Shown here piece by piece: positions 1-7,021 of a stretch of DNA of 8,350 bases. The first letter of the stretch is position 1. Every line of letters begins with the position of its first letter. The stretch comes from Fidelibacterota bacterium (lineage in GTDB: Bacteria; Marinisomatota; Marinisomatia; SCGC-AAA003-L08; GCA-002719095): NCBI GenBank assembly GCA_002705575.1, contig PAHI01000048.1:1-8350 (forward strand), in the 5' to 3' direction. The notes beneath the pieces were generated by a model. That model worked only from the letters and a program-made list of their open reading frames with translations. It searched no databases and had not been told where the DNA came from. The translations under genes and the position numbers were made by a program.

Positions 1-133
1 CTACATATTCAAAATCACAAATATTTAATTCAGGCAAATCTCTAAATATAAATTTTAATGAATTATATTTAGATGATAAATTTTGTATCTCTAATCCTAA
101 TTGTCCATTAGAGCCTGTAACTAATATAGCCAT
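1..133 (-). CDS. rmlD: dTDP-4-dehydrorhamnose reductase, N-terminal part (cut by left edge)
   Basis: Only the first 44 codons are visible; the gene continues beyond position 1. Translation from the ATG at 133-131 begins MAILVTGSNGQLGLEIQN. This is the start of a short-chain dehydrogenase Rossmann fold, with the nucleotide-binding motif GSNGQLG at residues 7-13, and the Gln-Leu-Gly ending is characteristic of RmlD. In the known pathway RmlD reduces dTDP-4-keto-L-rhamnose to dTDP-L-rhamnose with NAD(P)H in the cytoplasm. The start lies 3 nt after the rmlC stop, so it is probably translated as part of the same message. No Shine-Dalgarno-like sequence precedes it. The position directly after rmlA and rmlC supports the call. 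The catalytic Tyr-x-x-x-Lys cannot be checked because it lies outside the window. Confidence 0.93.
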   Translation of the reverse strand, partial: MAILVTGSNGQLGLEIQNLSSKYNSLKFIFRDLPELNICDFEYV

Positions 134-136
134 CAA

Positions 137-691
137 TTAATAATTAAAAGGTGAATTCAATTTTGTAAAAACAGGCAAGTTCTTGTCTTTTTCTGTCAAA
201 AAAACCTCATCATCTTTAAAATCCCAGTCTATATTTAAAAACGGATCATTCCAAAGTATTCCAGATTCATAATCAGGCGCATATTTATTATCAACTTTAT
301 ATTCAAAAATAGCTGTTTCACTAAGAACAACATAGCCATGCGCAAAACCTTTGGGAATGAATAACTGTTTTTTATTTATTCCCGAAAGCTTAATAGAAAA
401 ATGTTTCCCAAAAGTGATTGAACCTATTCTAAGATCTACAGCTACATCTAATACTTCACCATGTATGCAGCGAACTAATTTTGATTGTTCAAAAGGCGGT
501 AATTGAAAGTGCAATCCACGTAAAACACCTTTGAAAGATTTTGATTCATTATCTTGAATAAATTGAGTATTTAATATTTTATTTTCAAATCTCTTTTTAT
601 TAAATGACTCTAAGAAATATCCTCTATCATCTAAAAATACAGATGGTTTAATAATAAATAAATCAGGGATTTTAGTTTCGATAAAATTCAT
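137..691 (-). CDS. rmlC: dTDP-4-dehydrorhamnose 3,5-epimerase
   Basis: A 184-residue cupin protein, a normal length for RmlC. The family epimerises dTDP-4-keto-6-deoxy-D-glucose at C3 and C5 to dTDP-4-keto-L-rhamnose, the third step of dTDP-L-rhamnose synthesis. Visible hallmarks are DDRGYFLESFN (residues 21-31), the catalytic segment RGLHFQ (58-63) with His61 as the expected base, and Lys71 in SKLVR. Others are the GEVLDVAVDLR strand (78-88), IPKGFAHGYVVLSE (112-125), the EYK tyrosine at 131, WNDP (147-150), and Asp169 in EKDK, which should pair with His61. All key residues appear intact. The ATG start gives the usual N-terminus and lies 2 nt after the rmlA stop; the stop codon is TAA. The DNA looks less AT-rich than the glycosyltransferase genes further upstream. 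Alternatives such as FdtA-type isomerases are unlikely given the match to RmlC motifs. Confidence 0.96.
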   Translation of the reverse strand: MNFIETKIPDLFIIKPSVFLDDRGYFLESFNKKRFENKILNTQFIQDNESKSFKGVLRGLHFQLPPFEQSKLVRCIHGEVLDVAVDLRIGSITFGKHFSIKLSGINKKQLFIPKGFAHGYVVLSETAIFEYKVDNKYAPDYESGILWNDPFLNIDWDFKDDEVFLTEKDKNLPVFTKLNSPFNY

Positions 692-693
692 AA

Positions 694-1563
694 TTAATTA
701 ATCAAATTTGAAAGATATTGACCATAGGTGTTTTTGTTTAGAGACTTAGATAATATTTTTAATTGAGAGGAATCAATATAACCCATATTATATGCTATTT
801 CCTCTATACAAGCTATTTTTTGACCTTGCCTTTTTTCAATTGTTTCAACAAATTGAGTAGCCTTAATTAATGAATCATGGGTTCCGGTGTCTAGCCAAGC
901 AAAACCTCTTCCAAGCAACTCTATTTTTAAACTTTTTTTTCTAATATATTCTTGATTAATTGAAGTAATCTCTAATTCCCCTCTATTCGAAGGCTTAATA
1001 TTTTTAGCAATTCTAACTACATCATTTGTATAAAAGTAAAGACCAGTAATTGCATAATTTGATTTTGGTATTTTTGGTTTTTCCTCAATAGAAATTAAAT
1101 TTCCGTGTTTATCAAATTCTGCAACTCCATAACGATTAGGCTTGTTTACATAATATCCAAAAACCGTAGACTTCCCTTTATCTAAATTTTCTTTTGCTTT
1201 TATCAAAGTTCTTGAAAAATCATATCCATAAAATATATTATCACCTAAAATCATACAAACACTATCTTTTCCTATATGTTTTTTTCCAATTATAAATGCT
1301 TGTGCTAGACCATCAGGACTTGGTTGAACTATATATGATAATTTTAAGCCTATATCCGAACCATCACCAAAAAGTTTCTTAAAATGTGGTAAATCTTCAG
1401 TAGTTGATATAATTAAAATATCTCTAATGCCTGCTAACATTAGAACAGATAATGGATAATATATCATTGGCTTATCGTATATAGGTAGTAATTGCTTAGA
1501 TATAACCTTTGTTATTGGATATAATCTTGTGCCACTACCGCCTGCTAATATTATTCCTTTCAT
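694..1563 (-). CDS. rmlA: glucose-1-phosphate thymidylyltransferase
   Basis: A 289-residue cytoplasmic nucleotidyltransferase, full length for RmlA. It joins dTTP and glucose-1-phosphate to give dTDP-glucose and pyrophosphate, the first committed step towards dTDP-rhamnose and other dTDP-6-deoxy sugars. The signature loop [13 protein letters not shown] is at residues 6-18, followed by [16 protein letters not shown] (22-37). [11 protein letters not shown] is at 80-90, and LGDNIFYG (106-113) supplies the Mg-binding Asp108. EEKP (160-163) and WLDTGTH (223-229), with the second metal Asp225, are intact. The C-terminal helices typical of the long RmlA form, including [11 protein letters not shown] (253-263), are present. 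The start ATG lies 1 nt after the TAG of the upstream 213-aa gene. No Shine-Dalgarno sequence is visible. The protein resembles Bacteroidota RmlA from memory, but that has not been tested by alignment. Confidence 0.97.
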   Translation of the reverse strand: MKGIILAGGSGTRLYPITKVISKQLLPIYDKPMIYYPLSVLMLAGIRDILIISTTEDLPHFKKLFGDGSDIGLKLSYIVQPSPDGLAQAFIIGKKHIGKDSVCMILGDNIFYGYDFSRTLIKAKENLDKGKSTVFGYYVNKPNRYGVAEFDKHGNLISIEEKPKIPKSNYAITGLYFYTNDVVRIAKNIKPSNRGELEITSINQEYIRKKSLKIELLGRGFAWLDTGTHDSLIKATQFVETIEKRQGQKIACIEEIAYNMGYIDSSQLKILSKSLNKNTYGQYLSNLIN

Positions 1564-1564
1564 T

Positions 1565-2206
1565 CTAATAAATTTTTAGTTTTGTATTTAAATAATCACT
1601 TTCATCAATATGATAGTATTTTAGAATATTCATTTTTGTTAGAAGTAAATTCGATCTACAATTTTTAACATAACTAGATATATACTTATCAAACGAATCA
1701 ATTTCTTCAAAATTTTCAAAATGTTTAATAAAATTTTTATAATAATCTGAATTAATTACAAATAAATCAGAAAAGATTTCCTTGTTATAAATACTTTTAT
1801 AAAAAAGATTTACATTATTGAAGCTAGTATTAACTGTCTTATTTAAAAAAATGTCAAAATTATTAATTCTACCATTAATAAATATATAATTAATATTAGG
1901 TTTAATATAGCTTTGGAAATATTTCAACATTAAAACTAAACCATAATCATTATTTATTGAATATAGATTGCTGTTGTATATGTTGTTATTGTACATAATA
2001 GGAAATTTAAAATTATTAATAGCATTAATAAGATCATTGTTGATTATTTCACTATCACTATCTATTGTATTATCAATGATAGAAAAATGATCAAAATTTC
2101 TTAATAAATTAAATGAATTTAAATATTCGATTTCCCTAAACTCCCAATAATCTTTATCTAATTTTTTTGGATGAAGAGATGATAAAAGTACTATATGATT
2201 TTTCAT
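1565..2206 (-). CDS. unrecognised Asn-rich protein of a polysaccharide cluster, possible glycosyltransferase
   Basis: A 213-residue protein that I do not recognise. It has no signal peptide and no convincing membrane segment, so it is probably cytoplasmic. It is extremely rich in asparagine: 35 of 213 residues by hand count. It starts with a hydrophobic strand, IVLLSSL, as many sugar-nucleotide-binding folds do. A central block, [13 protein letters not shown] (residues 85-97) followed by [18 protein letters not shown] (105-122), is loosely like small cluster-encoded transferases with an N-x-G...LLKY...K-x-x-GRY pattern. A later segment, [23 protein letters not shown], also fits such a layout. 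This resemblance is weak and from memory. The ATG abuts the TAA of the CgeB-like glycosyltransferase gene with no spacer, and its TAG ends 1 nt before rmlA. Its place between a transferase and the rhamnose genes suggests a role in repeat-unit assembly, but function is not established. Confidence 0.6.
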   Translation of the reverse strand: MKNHIVLLSSLHPKKLDKDYWEFREIEYLNSFNLLRNFDHFSIIDNTIDSDSEIINNDLINAINNFKFPIMYNNNIYNSNLYSINNDYGLVLMLKYFQSYIKPNINYIFINGRINNFDIFLNKTVNTSFNNVNLFYKSIYNKEIFSDLFVINSDYYKNFIKHFENFEEIDSFDKYISSYVKNCRSNLLLTKMNILKYYHIDESDYLNTKLKIY

Positions 2207-3154
2207 TTATTTTAAAAGTTGAATTAGCCAATTATTTAATGTATAATTATCCATATTAAGTTTTAAATTATTATAATTAGTGATCCAATTATTCAATTCT
2301 GCTAAATTAGAAAAATCCCTTTTAAGTATAAATATTTTTAAAGGATTATAAAAATCATATTTTATAATATTAGGATTTGTTGTAATTAAGGAACAACCCG
2401 ATGCTAAAACCTCAAAAGTTCTATTAGTCAGACCTGTTTGTAACGGATGTGAGATGTCTAATATAAAATTATATTCGTTGTATTTTTTAAAAATATCATC
2501 ATGAGAAGTTGAATCATAAGAAATATTCTTTATGTAATTTAAAGGAATTATTCCTTTAAGGAAAAAATAAATTGTGAGAAAAACATTTTTTGAAAATAAA
2601 GAAAATTCAATATTAAATTTATTTTTTAAAAGTGTATTGATAATTTTAATTCTATCACTATGAACACTTCCAATTGTATATATTTTTTTATTTTTTATTT
2701 TATTATCTCTATAATAATAATTTTTAGAATAATATAAAGGAAGATGTATTAAATTATGTTTTTTACAATCAAGAATATCAAAGCTATATCTTTTGTCAAA
2801 CAAATTAATAATAGAAATTTGATTTGGTTTATTAGCAAGACTGTCCCAACAATATACTATTTTTTTGTAATTAACTTTTGAAGAAATATATTTTATTATT
2901 TTTATGTCAAAACCTTCTGGATTAATACAAAGCCAATAGTCAAATATTTCATCCGAAAGTCTTTTTTTTACATTTCTATAAAGTTTTAATTTTATTTCTC
3001 TTGTGAATATATTTTTTCTAATTAAAGCTTGTTCAAAAAAGTTCAATCCCAATCTATCATCAAGAAATGTTGTTTTATATCCTAATCTCTCAGCTTCTTT
3101 TTTTATAAGCAATTCATAGCCAAAAAACTTAGGACATGTAATTAATAATTTCAT
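2207..3154 (-). CDS. CgeB-like GT-B glycosyltransferase
   Basis: A 315-residue protein predicted to transfer a sugar to the lipid-linked repeat unit on the cytoplasmic face of the inner membrane. The C-terminal half fits the glycosyl transferase family 1 domain found in CgeB and many capsule clusters. Its core is DISHPLQTGLTNRTFEVLASG (residues 233-253), in which the Glu of RTFE is the expected donor-binding residue, followed by LITTNPNIIKYDFYN (256-270). Other marks are a Rossmann-type N-terminus (KLLITCP), IVYCWDS (99-105) and IGSVHSDR (161-168) at the hinge between the two lobes. Neither donor nor acceptor can be read from sequence. The TAA stop abuts the ATG of the next gene. Upstream is a 35-nt spacer (3155-3189), the largest in the window, with no recognisable promoter or terminator. 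Base composition is among the most AT-rich here. Confidence 0.82.
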   Translation of the reverse strand: MKLLITCPKFFGYELLIKKEAERLGYKTTFLDDRLGLNFFEQALIRKNIFTREIKLKLYRNVKKRLSDEIFDYWLCINPEGFDIKIIKYISSKVNYKKIVYCWDSLANKPNQISIINLFDKRYSFDILDCKKHNLIHLPLYYSKNYYYRDNKIKNKKIYTIGSVHSDRIKIINTLLKNKFNIEFSLFSKNVFLTIYFFLKGIIPLNYIKNISYDSTSHDDIFKKYNEYNFILDISHPLQTGLTNRTFEVLASGCSLITTNPNIIKYDFYNPLKIFILKRDFSNLAELNNWITNYNNLKLNMDNYTLNNWLIQLLK

Positions 3155-3189
3155 TTAAATTGCTGTATTATTGATGAAAGATTAAGAGC

Positions 3190-4335
3190 TTATTTTTTTG
3201 TATTAAAAAAAGATTGAATCAAATCTGCTATTTTTTTTACATCTGTTTTTGATAAGTTATGATGAATTGGAATATTAAGAGTAACATCATTTACAAAATC
3301 AGAATTTGGTAATTCACAATCAGATTTTCCAAATAATTTTATCTTGTGAAGAGGAAAATATCTAAAAGTAGTATAAACCCCATTTTCTTTAAGAAAACCT
3401 GCTAATTCATCCCTTTTTTTTGATTGAATCCAATAAAAATAATAAGAGGATTTAAATTCAAAGTCATAATATTTATCATTAACTATATCTAACTCTTCAA
3501 TTTTATTTAAGTTTTCAAAATAAAAATCATATATTTCTTTTCGCTTCATAAGATATCTATCAAGTTTCTGTAATTGAACATTGCCTATGGCTGCTGTTAC
3601 ATTATTCATAATAGCTCTTCTACCGTAATTTAAAATATCAAACTCCCACCATTTATCTATCCCATCATCAGAACTGTCAATGCCACTTTTTGTTTTAAGG
3701 GGTAATCCTAAATATAACAGCATTTTTGCTTTCTCAACAAGCTTTCTATTTTTTAAATATATCATTCCACCGTCTACTGTGCTTAATGTTTTCATAGCAT
3801 CAAAAGACCAAATACCCATATCTCCAAGAGTTCCACAAGCTTTTCCTTTATAGAAGCTTTTAACAGCACATGCACTGTCCTCAATAATTATAATATTATT
3901 CTTATCACAAATTTTCTTTATAGGATCAAAATCTATAGGAAATCCGCCATAGTGAGTAAGAAAAACAGCTTTAGTTCTTTTAGTAATATGATTAGATATA
4001 ATTTCAGCTGTAGGGTTAAGGGTATTTTTTTCTACATCGCAAAATACAATCTTTGCACTAGATTCGCTAATTGAACTAGCTATAGAAGGAAAACTAATTG
4101 ATGGTAAAATTATTTCATCATTTTTATTAAAATTAAATAATTTTGATGCAAGAAAAATACCTTCTGTACAAGACGTAGTTGATAGAAAATTTTCGGGATT
4201 GGAATTTAGCGAATTTGCGAAGTTTTTTTCAAATAAATTTACTACATCTCCTTTACCAATCCATTTGCTTACAAAAACTTTCCTTATAGCATTTAAATCG
4301 TCTTCACCTAGTGATGGTTCAAATATATTAATCAT
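3190..4335 (-). CDS. DegT/DnrJ/EryC1/StrS-family PLP sugar aminotransferase
   Basis: A 381-residue fold-type I PLP enzyme, normal length for nucleotide-sugar aminotransferases that convert a keto sugar into an amino sugar using glutamate. Expected elements appear in order: STTSCTEGIFLA (residues 52-63) in place of the usual phosphate-binding SGT-x-AL loop, and ILPSISFPSIASSI (76-89). HYGG follows at 128-131, and EDSACAVKS (152-160) contains Asp153, which would contact the pyridine nitrogen. SFDAMKTLSTVDGGM (177-191) supplies Lys182 as the Schiff-base lysine. The C-terminal YYFYWIQ and FRYFPLHK segments are also typical. All catalytic residues are present, so it should be active. With RmlA nearby, dTDP-4-keto-6-deoxyglucose is a plausible substrate, giving a 4-amino-4,6-dideoxy sugar as in VioA, FdtB or WecE systems, but specificity cannot be assigned. 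UDP- or GDP-linked substrates remain possible. The start ATG lies 13 nt after the acyltransferase stop. Confidence 0.93.
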   Translation of the reverse strand: MINIFEPSLGEDDLNAIRKVFVSKWIGKGDVVNLFEKNFANSLNSNPENFLSTTSCTEGIFLASKLFNFNKNDEIILPSISFPSIASSISESSAKIVFCDVEKNTLNPTAEIISNHITKRTKAVFLTHYGGFPIDFDPIKKICDKNNIIIIEDSACAVKSFYKGKACGTLGDMGIWSFDAMKTLSTVDGGMIYLKNRKLVEKAKMLLYLGLPLKTKSGIDSSDDGIDKWWEFDILNYGRRAIMNNVTAAIGNVQLQKLDRYLMKRKEIYDFYFENLNKIEELDIVNDKYYDFEFKSSYYFYWIQSKKRDELAGFLKENGVYTTFRYFPLHKIKLFGKSDCELPNSDFVNDVTLNIPIHHNLSKTDVKKIADLIQSFFNTKK

Positions 4336-4348
4336 ATCTAAAAAATTA

Positions 4349-4918
4349 TTATTTCTCTACACTTTCCCATTTTTTTGTTTTATGGTTGTATATTTTTAAT
4401 ATTTTAGCAGGGACTCCTCCAATTACTGAATATTTCGGGAAATGGCCTTTTACAAAAGAATTAGCACCAACAATTACATTTTTCTCTAAAATTGTGCCTG
4501 CCTGAATAGAACTTCCAAAACCAATAAAAGAGTTTTCTCCAATATATGTTTCCTTAACTATTTGTTTTTGTTCCATTATTGATTTATTGATTTCTAAATA
4601 GTCATTGTCTATATCGTTTATAAATACATTAGAAGAAATAGTAGTATTTTTTCCTATAACAATTTTACCGCCACAAACTAAATGTAAATTGTGGCCAATA
4701 CTAGTATTTTCTTCGATAATTAGTTTAGATTTATTTCCATGTAATTCAATTCTTGATCCAGCAAAAACTCTAACCCTCTTGCTAATATGTATACGTCTAC
4801 TCCCCTTTAAAAATAATGGAGTTCCAAAATATGATGAAATATGAAATTCCTTAAAAAACCATCTGTATATTAATTGACTTTTTGCATACCAGTAAAGTCT
4901 TATATCAAAATATTTCAC
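4349..4918 (-). CDS. left-handed beta-helix acyltransferase (capsule O-acetyltransferase type) lacking the usual catalytic His
   Basis: A 189-residue hexapeptide-repeat protein that would transfer an acetyl or other acyl group from acyl-CoA to a sugar. Repeats run from about residue 66 to 165, e.g. IGHNLHLVCGGKIVIGKNTTI and later IGENSFIGFGSSIQAGTILEKNVIVGANSFV. The family ending VIGGVPAKILKIYN...TKKWE (165-184) is intact and is typical of O-acetyltransferases in polysaccharide clusters. Where these proteins usually read N/D-I-D-H-D-Y, this one reads NDIDNDY (101-107). Asn105 (codon 4606-4604) thus replaces the expected catalytic His. It may be inactive, altered, or use another base. The start is GTG at 4918-4916, overlapping the upstream TGA as GTGA, a classic coupled junction. 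A role as N-acyltransferase for the neighbouring aminotransferase product is possible, but the C-terminal signature argues more for O-acylation. Confidence 0.88.
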   Translation of the reverse strand: MKYFDIRLYWYAKSQLIYRWFFKEFHISSYFGTPLFLKGSRRIHISKRVRVFAGSRIELHGNKSKLIIEENTSIGHNLHLVCGGKIVIGKNTTISSNVFINDIDNDYLEINKSIMEQKQIVKETYIGENSFIGFGSSIQAGTILEKNVIVGANSFVKGHFPKYSVIGGVPAKILKIYNHKTKKWESVEK

Positions 4919-6120
4919 TTAGTTAATTTTTTAATTAGTATTTTATCATTCAAATTATAATTTTTATCTCTAAAATGAAAGCCAATTAATTCATTTTCTA
5001 ATAAATAATTTATAAAAGAATATCCGGATTCATTATTTAACTTACTATTTATAGCTTTCTCAAAAAAGTCTTTAGGTGTTGATTCTTTTTTATATTTAAA
5101 TACACATTTAATTTTATCATAATAGCTATCACCTAGCACAACAACTTTTTTATTCATAAAAACTGCTTCAATACCAACAGTTGAATTATTTACAACAATT
5201 AAACTTGCATCATTAATTGATTTACAAAGTTCCATATTATCTACAACAATATTTTTTGACAAAATATAATCATATAGTTCAGTTTCATATCTACCTATAA
5301 ACTTTGGGTGTTCTCTAACTACAAGATCATATTCTTTAGGAATATTTTCATAAGTCCATTTCAATATATCAATATGTCTAGTAAAATTAGGAGAGTTTAA
5401 AATCATATTTGCATCGTTAGGAACTTGAAGAATTAGTAAGATGTATTTCATGCTTCTAGTTCTAGTCTTTATTGAATTTTCCTTAAATAAATTATATCCA
5501 ACCTCATTCCTAAGGTGATCTGATTTATAATTGAATAAATTATATAATACAATATCAAAAACTCTTAAATAATTAATCCATTTAATTTTAGGGTTCTTAA
5601 CATTATTAATATTTGCATTATTTGGAGTAAAATCTACATCTCTAAAACTACAATCCTTATTTACACCATTTTCATCTAATATAGATGTTTCAAATGGTCC
5701 TTGTTCAAAGTACATAATTTTACAATTATTTAACTTTCCAGCATATTCTGCAGCTTTAATTATCAATCTTGTATCACCAGACAAATAAAGCTTGTTAATA
5801 TTTTTTGATTGAATTAAATAATTAAATATGTATATATATTTTTTTGCAGCATTATGTAAATTTATTTCATTAAAAATATTTTGTATTTTTTCATACTTAA
5901 TTATATCATTGATTGATTCTGTAGATATAGTCTTATTCTTTAGAAATTTATTATTAAAATTTAAAGGAATTCTAAATTTTAATAATAAATAAAAAATGCC
6001 ACTCAAATAAATTGAATAAAAATAACTTTTACCATTTATAATCTTTGAAATAGAATGAAAAAATCTTGTATCATCAGCATAAAAAGAAATGAAAAGATTA
6101 TTATTTTTTAAAATTGACAT
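4915..6120 (-). CDS. KpsS/KpsC-like capsule polysaccharide glycosyltransferase
   Basis: A 401-residue protein starting at the ATG at 6120-6118. A TTG immediately upstream (6123-6121) is also open but is the poorer choice. It resembles the capsule polysaccharide biosynthesis family that includes KpsS, KpsC and LipB, whose characterised members transfer beta-Kdo from CMP-Kdo. Visible blocks are YLSGDTRL (about 112-119), YFEQGPFETSILDENGVN (137-154), LLILQVPNDANMI (228-240), DLVVREHPKF (265-274) and VVNNSTVGIEAVFMNKKVVVLGDSYYD (309-335). The HP, NSTVGIEA and LGD-x-x-Y elements are the family core. In ABC-type capsules these enzymes prime the lipid anchor; here the protein stands alone in a Wzy-type cluster, so it more likely adds a repeat-unit sugar. 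It overlaps the upstream gene by 20 nt and the acyltransferase start by 4 nt. The donor is not known. Confidence 0.84.
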   Translation of the reverse strand: MSILKNNNLFISFYADDTRFFHSISKIINGKSYFYSIYLSGIFYLLLKFRIPLNFNNKFLKNKTISTESINDIIKYEKIQNIFNEINLHNAAKKYIYIFNYLIQSKNINKLYLSGDTRLIIKAAEYAGKLNNCKIMYFEQGPFETSILDENGVNKDCSFRDVDFTPNNANINNVKNPKIKWINYLRVFDIVLYNLFNYKSDHLRNEVGYNLFKENSIKTRTRSMKYILLILQVPNDANMILNSPNFTRHIDILKWTYENIPKEYDLVVREHPKFIGRYETELYDYILSKNIVVDNMELCKSINDASLIVVNNSTVGIEAVFMNKKVVVLGDSYYDKIKCVFKYKKESTPKDFFEKAINSKLNNESGYSFINYLLENELIGFHFRDKNYNLNDKILIKKLTK

Positions 6121-7021
6121 CAATTTTTATTTTATTATTTATTGATTTAGAGTCTACCGCTGTTGAAAAAAAAGTTATACCGTAATCAAAACTTATATTA
6201 TAAAACTCAAATAATTCAAAAGGAAATAAATGATTAATGAATTTAACATCAAAAAATTGTTTTAAAAATTTATATTTTTTAAAATCTTTTTCTCTAGGGT
6301 GAGGTTTGAGATATATATCTATATTCTTGTTATTAGTTGTTAATTTAAATAAAGTTTCTTTTAATTTGATTAACAATCTTACTTCTTCTGCCCTAGTTAT
6401 GTATCCATCCTCAAATAATGGTTGAGAAATTATTATTATAGATTTAGCATGAATGTTAAAATCAAAGTCAAATAAATCGTTTATAATCTTATCAAACAGA
6501 ACAGAATTAGACTTAGGATTAGAAAATTCAAAATTAATTATTTTTTTAGAACTAAAATTAAACTCTCTGTTGTAAAGAAGATAATCAACTCTAGAATTAA
6601 AAAATCCTAAATAATAATGTCTTGTAAAAAAATTGCTAGTAAAGATTTTATTATACTTTCCGATATGTTCTTTTTGATAGCTTGAAAAACCGTCCTCTAG
6701 AATGTACAAGTTTTTCTTATTAAATAAATATTTAATAAAATGAAATCCAAATGAATGATGACAAGTATATATAACAAATTTTCTAGAAAAATTGAAAGGT
6801 AAAAAACAAATAAAAAAAGTAAATAATTTATTAAAATTAGAGGTTTTATTTATATAAAATACTTGATCAAATATTGATAATTTATTAAGTTTAGATCTTA
6901 AAGGTAATAGATCATTTCCTTCTACAATTAAAATGTATTTATTAGCTTCCTTTTCAAAATCAATCAGAAAAAGAATTTGATATAAATGATAAAAAGTTCT
7001 AACTCTTAATACGTAATTCAT
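6101..7021 (-). CDS. sialyltransferase/polysialyltransferase-like glycosyltransferase
   Basis: A 306-residue GT-B-type protein resembling the bacterial sialyltransferase-like families (GT52 such as Lst/Lic3, and the GT38 polysialyltransferases). These use CMP-linked nonulosonic acids and act at the cytoplasmic face. Evidence: an N-terminus of the VRTFYHLYQILF kind, LYILEDGFSSY (residues 105-115) with the acidic-Asp-Gly motif that supplies the expected catalytic Asp110, and IIISQPLFEDGYI (196-208) ahead of the second lobe. KPHPRE (239-244) holds the His-Pro motif that contacts CMP, followed by FPFELFEFYNISFDYGITFFSTA (266-288), where Ser-Thr corresponds to the usual S/T pair. All motifs are present. 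No CMP-sialic acid synthesis genes occur in the window, so the donor may be made elsewhere or be a different sugar. The ATG start overlaps the wzy stop by 23 nt; keeping the family N-terminus requires this start. The stop is TAA. Confidence 0.78.
   Translation of the reverse strand: MNYVLRVRTFYHLYQILFLIDFEKEANKYILIVEGNDLLPLRSKLNKLSIFDQVFYINKTSNFNKLFTFFICFLPFNFSRKFVIYTCHHSFGFHFIKYLFNKKNLYILEDGFSSYQKEHIGKYNKIFTSNFFTRHYYLGFFNSRVDYLLYNREFNFSSKKIINFEFSNPKSNSVLFDKIINDLFDFDFNIHAKSIIIISQPLFEDGYITRAEEVRLLIKLKETLFKLTTNNKNIDIYLKPHPREKDFKKYKFLKQFFDVKFINHLFPFELFEFYNISFDYGITFFSTAVDSKSINNKIKIDVNFKK

Noticed and set aside
3155..3189. Internal promoter or terminator in the largest intergenic gap
   Set aside because: Only 35 nt of A/T-rich sequence, with no stem-loop plus T-run and no clear -33/-7 or -35/-10 pair.
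4199..4399. Plus-strand open frame of 66 codons
   Set aside because: It lies opposite the aminotransferase and acyltransferase genes, which have strong family motifs. Its product shows no recognisable domain, so it is a shadow frame.
4605..4844. Plus-strand open frame of 79 codons
   Set aside because: It is entirely antisense to the beta-helix acyltransferase. Its apparent hydrophobicity comes from the complement of the repeat codons.
4915..6120. Evidence for an ABC-transporter (kps-type) capsule
   Set aside because: The KpsS-like protein alone does not show this. A Wzy-type polymerase is present, and no kpsM, kpsT, kpsE or kpsD gene is in the window.
6121..6123. TTG as the start of the KpsS-like gene
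   Set aside because: An ATG follows directly at 6120-6118, and a stop codon lies one codon before the TTG. ATG is the more likely start and costs only one residue.
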